From: Siphonodentalium dalli
Taxonomy: Eukaryota; Mollusca; Scaphopoda; Gadilida; Siphonodentaliidae
Assembly (NCBI GenBank): GCA_032622095.1
Contig: CP136061.1
Span: 35,963,797 to 36,027,796 of the forward strand
Reading direction: 5' to 3'
DNA length: 64,000 bases
Shown: piece by piece, positions 54,435 through 64,000 of the stretch
Layout of the letters: every line of letters starts with the position of its first letter
How positions within the stretch are numbered: position 1 is the first letter of the stretch
Program-made: the position numbers and the translations under genes
Notes under the pieces: generated by a model
Database searches by the model: none
Told to the model about the DNA's origin: nothing
The model's input: the letters and a program-made list of their open reading frames with translations, nothing else

Positions 54435-55305
54435 ACGAAATTTCAGAAGGATGGGCATCTTACTTTGAAAAATTATTTTCGCCGCTATATAGACCCGACT
54501 TTGACACACAGCACTTCAACTATGTCAGTGAATTTGTTACGCGAAAAACCACCAGCGATCAGCATGGTGATAATTATAATGATATACTCTTTTGTGTAAC
54601 TCCACTTGAATTACTTTCTGTTTATCGCAGCCTGAGAGTTGGAAAAGCAACCGGTTGGGATGGCATATCGAATGAACACCTGATATATGGAAGCCATAAG
54701 TTAACTCAGACGGTATCTAATCTTATGACAGTCATGATTCAAACACAAATTATCCCTTCACATATGAAACGTGGTGTAGTCATAACACTATACAAAGGTG
54801 GTTCAAAATCCAGAACTGACTTTGATAGTTACAGAGCTATAACGCTGATGCCCACTTTATACAAGTTACTCGAAAAGATTTTACAAACTAGAATAGAATT
54901 ATACGCCCCAAAATTACTTAATGTACATCCGCTTCAACACGGTTTCCAAAAGGGCATAAGCGCAACAATGACGTAATATGTAATGAAAGAATGCTAACGG
55001 ATTGTTATACAAATTGCACACATGCGTATTCAGAGGAAACTTATTTCGATTGATGCGCGAACGTCTGATCAATGTAACCTGTTCCATTCGTCATAACAAC
55101 GTTTTCCCCAGGTGGTTTGATATGCGACATGGAGCCAGGCAGGGAGGAATCCTCTCGCCTTTGTACTGTATGATCTACGTTGACGAGTTGATACATATCC
55201 TTGCAAACTCGCCGTTTGGCTTAAACATGCTCGGTGTAAATTGTACGTCTCCGACACATGCAGACGATATGGTTCTGCTGTCTCTCAGCAAATCTGGTTT
55301 ATCAG
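54435..55305 (+). pseudogene. Truncated LINE ORF2 fragment (plus strand), second part (RT)
   Basis: Continues the frame from 52678: EISEGWASYFEKLFSPLY, then GWDGISNEHLIYGS, TLYKGG, SYRAITLMPTLYKLLEK and HGFQKGISATMT. In-frame stops follow near 54974 and 54991. About 27 codons are then deleted relative to the minus-strand copy, removing RT motif A with its catalytic aspartate. The frame picks up again near 54995 and retains RHGARQGGILSP and the HADDM box near 55256. It ends at 55305 where the opposite-strand LINE abuts. Non-functional. Confidence 0.85.
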
Positions 55306-55624
55306 CACTATATATATGACTTTATTTCCTCCGTAAACGAAGATATAGTGTATAAAATCACATACACATTATTACATAATTAACATAATTATACATTAAA
55401 CATATTCATTGGCATAATGTGCGTGAAAAAACAATATATCGAAAATGATTTGAGTATAATTCGCGACGAATACCAGCTATATACAATTGATTGTGGTTGC
55501 ATAATACAAGTATGCGTCTACATGTCCGTTATACATAGCAATTACACATATGATGTACAGTCATAGAGATATGGATATACAGTCGTATGTCACGGGTACG
55601 TATATATATAATTTTAATACAGAA
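55306..55624 (-). mobile_element. 3' UTR of the minus-strand LINE
   Basis: Follows the ORF2 stop at 55625. On the minus strand it ends GGAGGAAATAAAGTCATATA: an AATAAA signal some 13 bases before the junction with the plus-strand LINE fragment at about 55306. The short ATATATAG end replaces a long poly-A. Confidence 0.65.
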
Positions 55625-57770
55625 CTATGGAGGTACAGGCATAAATGATGATATGCTATCAACATATGCTTTCCATAGAGAATCTGATTTCCTAACGAAA
55701 AAATCGATCAATTCATTATCTATTTCGCGTATACAATGGTCAAGTTCAGCTATTCCGGATAATAGAACTCGCGTTTTGGATTCCGCATTCAAACTATCAT
55801 ATTGCATGTATACGTCTACATGAAATTCGTTTAATAGGTCAAATTCCAACATATTACGGTTATCACATATTGAGACACACTCGATTAATGCATGTCTGAC
55901 CAGATCATTGTATTTCCTGTCACACAATAGGCACGATTGTTCGTCCGTTTCAAGAATGGAAATAAGACGTGCTACAAGGAGATAAGAATCTTTATGCTTG
56001 GGATATATGTAACAGTTTTCCCATAGCCTAGACATGCATAATTTAGGCTGAAGTGCCGAGTAACGGTTTAATCGAGTACCATCGCCTTTGCTACATTCCC
56101 ATTCATCTCTATTTATATTTAACCATGATGTCTTCGTTATATTTTTCCATGATAATTTGTTGGGAAAGGTCACATTTAATAAGTATTTCTCGAAATATTC
56201 GGTCATTCCATATTTGTCCAATGTACAAATAATATCAACCATGAAGTTAGAATGTGAAGCTGTAGGAAACATTAGGTATTGGTATAACCGTGTAATAAAT
56301 ACATCTTTTGCGGTTTTGTTCGACGAAAGATTGCACATTGAACCAATGAATGACAGTTTACGTTTTTCTATTAATGATACCATTGACGACATACCGACTA
56401 ATCCTTGAGCTATAACTGTTTTTGTGCGATTCTGAAGACCCTGATAATATTTTAGACAGAAACGGTGCGTTCTCTCGAGACGGTCGCATAGAGTGTTATT
56501 CACACACCATAAAAGTTCAGATCCGTATAAACCTTTTGGAATGACCACCGAATAATAAATCAACGAACAACTTTTTGGTGTAATGCCACCGGGGTATATT
56601 CCTGCGTTGGTTAACATCATGAATGTACTTCGGGTTTTATCACATATCCGATCAATGAAGACAGAATTAAAATCGTATTTATCGAGTGGAATACCAAGGT
56701 GGGTAACTTCTGTACATTCTTGTAAAATAGTTGTCCCTAAGTTCCAGACGCGATGTTGACGAGAGAACTCTGACTTTTTTTCGTTAAATACTATTACCGA
56801 GCATTTATTGGAATTATACTTATATCGCCACTTTTTTCTGTATTCAAAACACATATCAATAAGAGCTGATAATCCGACACTGTTGAGTGATAATAAAACC
56901 ATGTCATCAGCATGTGTTGGGCATGTGCAATTTACTCCGATCATTTGTAGGCCATATGGGGAATTTGCGAGAGTACATATCAACTCGTCAACATAGACCA
57001 TGTAGTAAAATGGGGAAAGAATACTTCCCTGACGAGCCCCTTGACGAACGTCAAACCACCTAGATGAGGAATTGTTATAACGAATAGAACATGTAACATT
57101 TGTCAACAATTCATTAATGAGACAAAACAAATTTCCTTTAAAACCGCGTTTATCTAATTTATATAACAATCCGTTAATCCAGACGGTATCGAAAGCCTTC
57201 CAGACATCTAAAAATAAGCTGTATAATTTTTGTTTACTAGCGGACACATAGTCAATACATTCCTTCATTACGTAAGATGTCATGGTTGCGCTTACACCTT
57301 TTTGAAAGCCATGTTGAAGCGGTTGCACTTGTATTAAATTGGGTGCATAAGATTCCAATCGAGTTTGTATAAGTTTTGCAAGTAACTTGTATAAAACAGG
57401 CATCAACGTTATAACCCTATAGCTATCAAAATCTGTCCTGGGTTTTTTGCCACCTTTAAATAATGTAACGATTATACCGCGTTTAATTTGACTCGGGATC
57501 TTCTGTGTATTAATTATATTAGTTAAAAGTTTAGAAATCGCCAACGTCAATGTGTTACTTCCGTATAATAAATGTTCATTGGATATCCCGTCCCATCCAG
57601 CCGCTTTCCCCGTACTTAGACCCCGATATATTTGATTCAGTTCATCAGTTGATACAGGAAAAATTATGCGATTGTCAATCTCACTGCCTTGTTTACTGGC
57701 CATTGTACGTGCAATAAATGCATTAACACAGTGGAAGTGATTGAAATCAAAGTCTGATTGGTAATTGGTA
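55625..57770 (-). pseudogene. LINE ORF2, RT and C-terminal part
   Basis: A long frame open to the stop at 55625. Positions in the 757-codon open stretch that starts at 57898: GWDGISNEHLLYGS (101-114), HGFQKGVSATMT (196-207), motif A DVWKAFDTVW (231-240), RQGARQGSILSP (285-296), the catalytic HADDM (329-333), and a C-terminal C-x2-C-x9-H-x4-C finger (Cys656, 659, His669, Cys674). The HADD box and C-terminal finger differ from the CR1-like LINE at 28-31 kb; the clade is not assigned. The frame is joined to the endonuclease only across a 7-bp duplication at 57757-57770. Otherwise it looks undamaged, suggesting a young copy. Confidence 0.85.
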
Positions 57771-59294
57771 TAGCGGTGAGTACAGATTTTCAAAATACGA
57801 TGCCCAGCCTTCAACAACATCAAGATCATTCCGTAGAACTTTCCCTTCATAACAAAAGAATGCATTTTTATCGATATGATTTCTCTGTCGCTTTGCATGT
57901 ATCACGCGAAATAGATAATTCTGATCGATCTGAGGGCGTTCGTCAATTTCATTATTTAATTCGGATATATAATTTTCGGACGCTTTTCTGTACTCTCTAC
58001 GGAAATCACGTTTTGCTAATTTATATTGAGTGTAACTATTACATTGCGTACTTGCTCGAGGTCGACCATCACGTATCCATTGTTTCCGGAGATCACGCAT
58101 ATACTTGTGCTTATCTTTCAAACAATCTCCCCAATATGGTTTCAGGCGTTTAGTATATGACTTATTTGGTAAACATGATTCAGATACTGTTGATATTACA
58201 CGTGCAATTGACTGGTAAACTTCAGATATGTCTGTATCATCAGTGTATATGATTTTGTGTGCTGTTAGTTCAACATCAAGACTTTGTTTGTAAAGTTCGA
58301 GAATTTCTGGTTCAGATTTAACTTTACGCCAATTTATGGTTTTGTCTGTTTCTCTTTCGGCTATATACGAAGATTGACTGCGTAGCTGGAATTTCAAATG
58401 TAATGTAACAGGTCTATGATTAGATACGTTAATGGCGTCATCATCTAAAACGTGTACCTCATGAATAAATGGAATAAATGTGGATGGAATAAAAATGTGA
58501 TCGACAATTATTGTTCCTTCGTGTAATTGGCAGTAATCACCGAAAGGAATGCATGTAGATAGAGGATCATCTTCACAGAATTCATAATTCACAGATACCA
58601 TCTCGATTCGCTTAACCATTTTCTTGAATATCATATTTCGTTCATCAGATTTGTCAAATTGTCCGTTTGTGTCTCCCATTACGATTACGTTACCATATGA
58701 TTTGTAGGTGTCACATAGGTCACCAAGCTTTTTCGCATACTCTTCATAATATTCTATGGTATAGTTAGTAGAGGGTAGATATACTTGAAGGAGATATATA
58801 AAACTTTCACCCGTCATCCTAATTTGTATCCCTATAATACGATCATCATTAATTGCAAGCGGACATATACGATTTGAAAATTTCTTATGCCATAGCAAGG
58901 CAACACCACCACTAGGTCTACCTCTCTTGTTGGGAATATTTTGGCGAGAATCGCATACGGCATGATACTCATAGTCCTTGTTAAGCGAATCGAGGAAATC
59001 AAGATCGCATTGATAAAGCCAATGCTCACTTAAGCCTACAATATCATAAACGCCATTCTTGAGCAATGATGCCAAGTAATGACCCGAAGATGTGATACCT
59101 GTACAGTTCAAATTGAGTAGGTTTAATTCAGGAGATTCCATCACGCGTTTGCATTCAACTACTGTTAATGTGATACTATTAGTGGTTACATTTATACTAG
59201 TAATTAGATATATTAATGTCAACAGCAATGTCGTATAACGCATTGTTGAATAATGTATATGCAATGTAAATACAACATAAATAATTGAACACAA
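57757..59294 (-). pseudogene. LINE ORF2, endonuclease part
   Basis: The likely start is the ATG near 59141 (MESPELN), since upstream ATGs precede only a hydrophobic, non-conserved stretch. Endonuclease landmarks: LNLNCTG, LSEHWL, GRPSGGVALLW, VYLPS, MGDTNG and VSNHRPV (the usual SDH is SNH here). The linker NHIDKNAFFCYEG is shared with the plus-strand fragment. The frame ends early because ATTGGTA is duplicated in tandem (57757-57763, 57764-57770); with one copy the endonuclease and RT frames would be continuous. Confidence 0.85.
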
Positions 59295-59321
59295 TCATAT
59301 ATAAATGCATACATGCATTGA

Positions 59322-59524
59322 TTAGTCACGATTTTTATGGACCCACAATCTGCAGATTGTGCCTTTTGGCCAGAAGTTGGAACCGAGAACGTTGTCCAGA
59401 TCATCGTCACAAATGTTGATACGAGCCGTGTTGCCTCTTAGCATCCGGATAACAGTGAAACATTCATTTTCATACAGTAAGTGTTTCTTGATGTCGTGAA
59501 TTGTCACTCGGTTGGAGAAACCAC
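59322..59524 (-). pseudogene. Probable LINE ORF1 C-terminal remnant
   Basis: About 65 codons end at a stop at 59322, just upstream of ORF2 on the same strand. It includes NICDDDLDNVLGSNFWPKG and CRLWVHKNR, a pattern I associate with C-termini of some LINE ORF1 proteins; this is a weak recognition. It is cut at about 59524, where the inverted-repeat arm begins, so the LINE is 5' truncated within ORF1. Confidence 0.4.
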
Positions 59525-60024
59525 CATACTAGAGTAGCTCATGATGGTTTTGTATGCACTTGTATGTCCAGAGCAAAACTCTTCACGAATCCACTAATAG
59601 AAGGTAAACGAACAATATTTGGTTGGTAACACATTTCCCATTGACGGCGAAATGGGTCAAATGGCCACGGCCCTTTTTGCGCGAAGTACTACCACCCGTC
59701 GTGACTATATCTCCAGAACCGTTGGACATAGGGGGTCGTGTGACCACTCAAAATGTGCGGAATGGCCACGTTATGGGGGGTCAGTAATACATTTTCATAT
59801 CCAAAAGTCAATGGTTTTTAAGATAATTGCCAAAAACCAAAAAAATCCATTTTTGAGGGCCTGAACCCCAATATTGGGATTCAGCACTTTTATCTCAAAG
59901 TTGAGCCCCCAATTAGAATTTTATTGAGCTATATCCATCGGTGCCACATACAGGTATCATTTCTGATATTTTCTGTACCATTATCGGATGGGATTGACCT
60001 TCAGGGAGCTCTTGACCCTGAACA
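59525..60024 (+). repeat. Left arm of a ~0.5-kb inverted repeat
   Basis: Matches the reverse complement of about 63097-63588 at high identity. The first ~100 bp (to a TAA at 59627-59629) is coding-like in the plus direction, with CTCMSRAKLFTNPL and RTIFGW, the same C-terminus as the frame at 63487-64000. The rest is non-coding and includes 'ccaaaagtcaatggtttttaagataattgcc'. Confidence 0.8.
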
Positions 60025-63016
60025 TAAGGTTTTTGGATGGAATATATTGGTCGTAGAATGAAAAACAGACATTTTCCCAATAACAAAGATGTTGAGGAAA
60101 TGATCAATTACAGGGTATTTGATCAGTAACCTAAAACTCCTACAAAAGGTTACCTGGTGATATAATTTGAATGTAGTTCATCTTTTGTTATCTAGATTTC
60201 ATGGCCTTTGATGTGAGATGGTTACCAAATGGTTATAAATGGAATGACATATACATGTATCACATTAGCAATATACATGTAAATGAGTTCAATGTGTTAT
60301 TTTCTTTACACTTATGGGAGAACAGGGTGTTTTTATGGTATTCTAATGTTGAATTGAATTATACTCAGCCCACAAGCAGGTTTAGTGATGTTGAGTTACT
60401 ACAATTTGATCAATCAGTATGATTCAGTAGTCGAGCAGGTTGTGTCTTTATCAGTCCCACATCAATATTGATTGGCTGCATCACCATTTTGTATAAAGGT
60501 TCTACAATTTCCCTAACACGTACATTATTTTAGAACAAATAATGGCTAGCCTGGCATGATCGCCTATATTTATATCCTGATATATGTATATGTACACGTA
60601 GATGTATATTTGCCCTAAATTATTTCTGGTTCAAATTTGGGAGTTTGTAAGAAAATAAGTCATAAGAAAGATGCAGTTGCAGTAATATTAAAATATATTG
60701 TCCTGTTCAAAACTAACAAATACATGTCTATTGATTATTGGTGTGATATCCAGTAATAAAGACTAAAATAATCCTTCAGATTATTTTATAAGGGCTTTAG
60801 TCCAGTTATAATAAATCCACACATTAAAAATATAGGGCTTCCATACATACAGAATATTTTCCAACTTGACAATCGTTCCTTGTGTTCAACTGAGTGAGTT
60901 CATGTGAGGTTCATGGAAATTTATTTGGCAAGCTTGATTCTAAAGTGTCTAGCTTTATGGGCTTGAAATTCCGAATGCAATCCTGTTGCGTTGTGAGCTC
61001 AGAGTGAGTTAGAAGAAAAATACAAGCATCAGTTGATATGCAGATATAAATACATACAAATCTACATTCTGCAGGTAGCCATGCATGCTATGCAATCCTC
61101 CCTCATGTTTCAACTTGTCAAGGAAAAATGATCACATTACCAATGATAGTCAGATGTTTTTGTAAATTTTGTAGATTTGTGGATGTTGTAGATTTTGTAG
61201 ATTCGTGGATGTTGTAATGCAATATAGATCTCCATTATAGTTGCACAAATTTATTTTTCATTTCGTCCCTTTAAATTGACTTTTATTTTTTATGTATGTA
61301 TATGTGCCACTCCAAAAATGTCAGTAAAAGTACTGTAAACCGTTTGGTTTGATGTTATAGGCACAGGAGATATACATATATATATATATATATATATACT
61401 TTACATGTCAAATATTGTGAACCCTGCAGGTACGTGTATGTGTGTCAGTCGCCTTATGTGTGTGATGTACATGCAGTAACTACATGTATATTCTAGTGAA
61501 ATATATGGTCTGCACTCTGCAGTATTTCAAAAACATGCTATGGCCATGCCTACATATACATATGTACACTGATTCTAACACAATGATTGTCAGGTTATAA
61601 TCTATGTTTGAGGAAAGTTACTATGTATTTTTCATTTGTGTTGCATTTGTCAATATTAATGGAGCCCAGATGTTACTAGTGCAGAGCCCATTTAATTTTC
61701 ATGAGACTGGTGGACTTCATGTCTATACTCCTAAATAAACATGACTCTGTGTCTTATCAGACCAAGACGGTATTGTGTATGTTTTACTAGAATTATATTT
61801 AGAAAAGACTCAACCATTATATTTCCACTACCCTAGAAATCACAATATATTCATTTGGCAGTATTCATCCCAAGTTTAGTGGTGATGCTAATAAATTTGG
61901 TATGATAGTCAGGTAGAGCAAAGCGATCTGAACAAATCGAGGATAAGCCACTATGTGTAGTGTACATTAAAAAACTGTATGTATATTGTGAAATATTTTA
62001 ATAATGGGTGCTGGTTTTTACAAACTGGACATAATTGAGATGACTATTCCTGTTGTTTACCAAACATCAGCGTACACATTAAATATTTTGAAGTATATAT
62101 GTTCTTGAATGTTTCATACAGACACTGACTTTTGCACAAATTGCTCGGATTAGCCAAACAATGCAAAAAGAACCAACTTTAGGTAAAATGATGGTACTAT
62201 TTCTTAACAGAATCGCATTGACCTACAAACATCGATCATAGCAATCCAGCAGTACCCATCAGCAAAATATAAAATTAGCAGGACCACTTAACCTGGGGTG
62301 GTATTGAAAATGAAAATATCTTTAAAATGGTAAGTTATGAGGGCTATTAGATTTTATGAAGAATTATGTTAGTGAAATTATAGACCCACATCTTCTCCAA
62401 CATGCAACTATCATGGCCAATCAAAAATAATGTGGGACTGACAAAGGCTCATTCTACTATTGATTGAATAGTGATGATTCCATCATTTCCTAAAACTTTT
62501 TGTGAGATGAGGTGTCCTTTTGGAAGAATTGATTGCTTCTTAAATATATACTGGTATATATGGTCATCTCTCATCCGATTACAACATGTTTTTACTATGC
62601 CCAGATGCAATACCCATTTTAAGATCGCAACATGTGGCTGCTGCATGAAGCAAACAGTTGGTCATTCCATTTAGTAAAAGTGTTTAGCATGTTTCATAGC
62701 TTGGTCACTTAAATCAGATCAGCTGTTAAATGTTGATAACAAATTTTGAAAACCTGTTTTGTTCAATCTGTACATTTCTGTTGATTAGAGCACAATTGTT
62801 ACCTGATTTTTGGTAAAGCACACCAGTTTCCAAGGCATGTTCAGTCGGGAAGAGCTCATGTTGTGTGTCGGGGTCAACACATCCTCAGCAGCAATTTCCA
62901 GCTAATCCCATTGTGTGTGGTCAATTGTGCTCTTAAGTTGATCAGAGAATGCGGATAGTTCTTTAAAAAGTGTCTTTGTGGTATTGTATACTTGTGGTGC
63001 ATTACACGCTGAAATC
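60025..63016. other. No gene between the inverted-repeat arms
   Basis: AT-rich. Minor features are a (TA)n run near 61375-61400 and a short duplication of TTGTAGATT(T/C)GTGGATG near 61165-61215. No open frame shows a domain. Confidence 0.45.
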
Positions 63017-63588
63017 GGTTTTTGGCAATTATCTTAAAAACCATTGACTTTTGGATATGAAAATGTATTACTGACCCCCCCCCCCATAATGTGGATTTTC
63101 AGGGTCAAGAGCTCCTTGAAGGTCAATCCCATCCGATAATTGTACAGAAATTATACCTATATGTGGCACCGGTGGATATAGATAAATAAAATTCTAATTG
63201 GGATCTCAGCTTTAAGATAAAAGTGCTGAACCCCAAAATTGGGGTTCAGGCCCTCAAAAATGGATTTCTTTTGGTTTTTGGCAATTATCTTAAAAACCAT
63301 TGACTTTTGGATATGAAAATGTATTACTGACCCCTGCACAGATTCCGCACTGATTCCGCACAGTTTGAGTGGTCACACGACCCCCTATGTCCAACGGTTC
63401 TGGAGATATAGTCACGACGGGTGGTAGTACTTCGCGCAAAAAGGGGCGTGGCAATTTGACCCATTTCGCCGTCAATGGGAAATGTGTTACCAACCAAATA
63501 TTGTTCGTGTACCTTCAATTAGTGGATTCGTGAAGAGTTTTGCTCTGGACATACAAGTGCATACAAAACCACCATGAGCTACTAGAGT
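63017..63588 (-). repeat. Right arm of the inverted repeat, with an extra internal copy
   Basis: 63097-63588 is the counterpart of 59525-60024. The segment 'ttttggcaattatcttaaaaaccattgacttttggatatg' occurs twice here (near 63020 and 63281) but once in the left arm. A C run at about 63077-63086 follows the outer copy. Confidence 0.8.
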
Positions 63589-64000
63589 ACCAAGGAATAC
63601 CTGTGATGTTTTAATCGGGCCATCTTGCTTATTAAAGTAATAGTCATCAGGTTCATTGTCCGAATATCGCGGGCTTCTTGTATTGTATGAGACGTTATGT
63701 CTGCGATTATCTTCATATGATGGAACTCTGGATTCATAGGAAATATCATTTGGGGCACTGGAATGCGAATCATCCACTGAAGCTTCATCACTGGCCTGAG
63801 AGCGCACACATGTGTCATCATAAGCAAGGAATGCATCATTCATTTTATTGAGTGTGTCTGATATATCACGTTGGGTTTTGGATACATTGTCCATTGAAAC
63901 ACTCACACATTCCACAAATACTTGTAGATTATTGGTCACGCCTGTGGTGAAGTTCCGGAATTCATCTTTCATTATATTCACGTTATTTTTAATTGTTTCA
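63487..64000 (-). CDS. Partial coding region, 3' end of an unknown gene
   Basis: Open from the right window edge to a TAA at 63487 (about 170 codons), so the start lies outside the window. The first third (TTGVTNNLQVFVECVSVSMD, then KTQRDISDTLNKM) has heptad-like hydrophobic spacing and could be a coiled coil. The middle is acidic, Ser/Tyr/Asp-rich and disordered. The end, CTCMSRAKLFTNPLIEGTR then TIFGW, is duplicated at 59525-59629. Family not recognised; a structural protein of a retroelement or a host adaptor are both possible. Confidence 0.45.
   Translation of the reverse strand, partial: ETIKNNVNIMKDEFRNFTTGVTNNLQVFVECVSVSMDNVSKTQRDISDTLNKMNDAFLAYDDTCVRSQASDEASVDDSHSSAPNDISYESRVPSYEDNRRHNVSYNTRSPRYSDNEPDDYYFNKQDGPIKTSQVFLGTLVAHGGFVCTCMSRAKLFTNPLIEGTRTIFGW

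Overview
This looks like AT-rich nuclear DNA from an invertebrate animal, most likely a mollusc or another lophotrochozoan. The reasons are spliced coding exons with GT-AG introns, a secreted PAN-EGF-C-type-lectin architecture, two kinds of LINE, a tRNA-derived SINE, many palindromic MITEs and several satellites. No bacterial operon, rRNA, CRISPR array or free-standing tRNA gene was found. The species cannot be told from the sequence alone.

The one convincing host gene lies on the minus strand and spans nearly 33 kb (50456 down to 17581). Its four coding exons are 50154-50456 (signal peptide plus PAN/apple-like module), 38677-38767 (EGF-like), 23284-23427 and 17581-17807 (two halves of a C-type lectin domain). 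Intron phases match at every junction (0, 1, 1) and the exons sum to 765 nt, which is 254 codons plus a stop. The introns (about 11.4, 15.2 and 5.5 kb) are filled with transposons.

Layout. 0-17.5 kb, beyond the gene's 3' end, holds only repeats: a TTAA-type MITE inside a GGTACT array, a ~710-bp duplicated repeat, a minisatellite, a hAT-like element with a nested MITE, further MITEs and a SINE. 17.6-23.4 kb holds the last lectin exons, a ~200-bp satellite and a second copy of the TTAA MITE. 23.8-27.1 kb is a large element with G-run ends that contains a 78-bp tandem array, a palindromic MITE, a SINE and another inverted-repeat element. 28.1-31.2 kb is a CR1/L2-like LINE with two frameshifts. 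32.5-37.1 kb is a satellite with higher-order structure. 37.4-38.3 kb is an intact LINE ORF1-type gene. 39.2-41.1 kb holds large direct duplications. 44.7-47.3 kb is a DNA transposon with a Myb/SANT-like gene split by another transposon. 52.2-59.5 kb holds two LINEs of one family in opposite orientations, nested with each other and with a transposon. 59.5-63.6 kb is flanked by a ~0.5-kb inverted repeat, and a partial coding region runs off the right edge.

The most notable mobile-element signal is a family with CA...TG ends, runs of G next to the termini and 7-bp target duplications. Four insertions are seen (17957-18249, 23843-27141, 44940-46747, 52679-54427). They share their ends but not their interiors. 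One insertion can be proven from its target: removing it restores the reading frame of a LINE.
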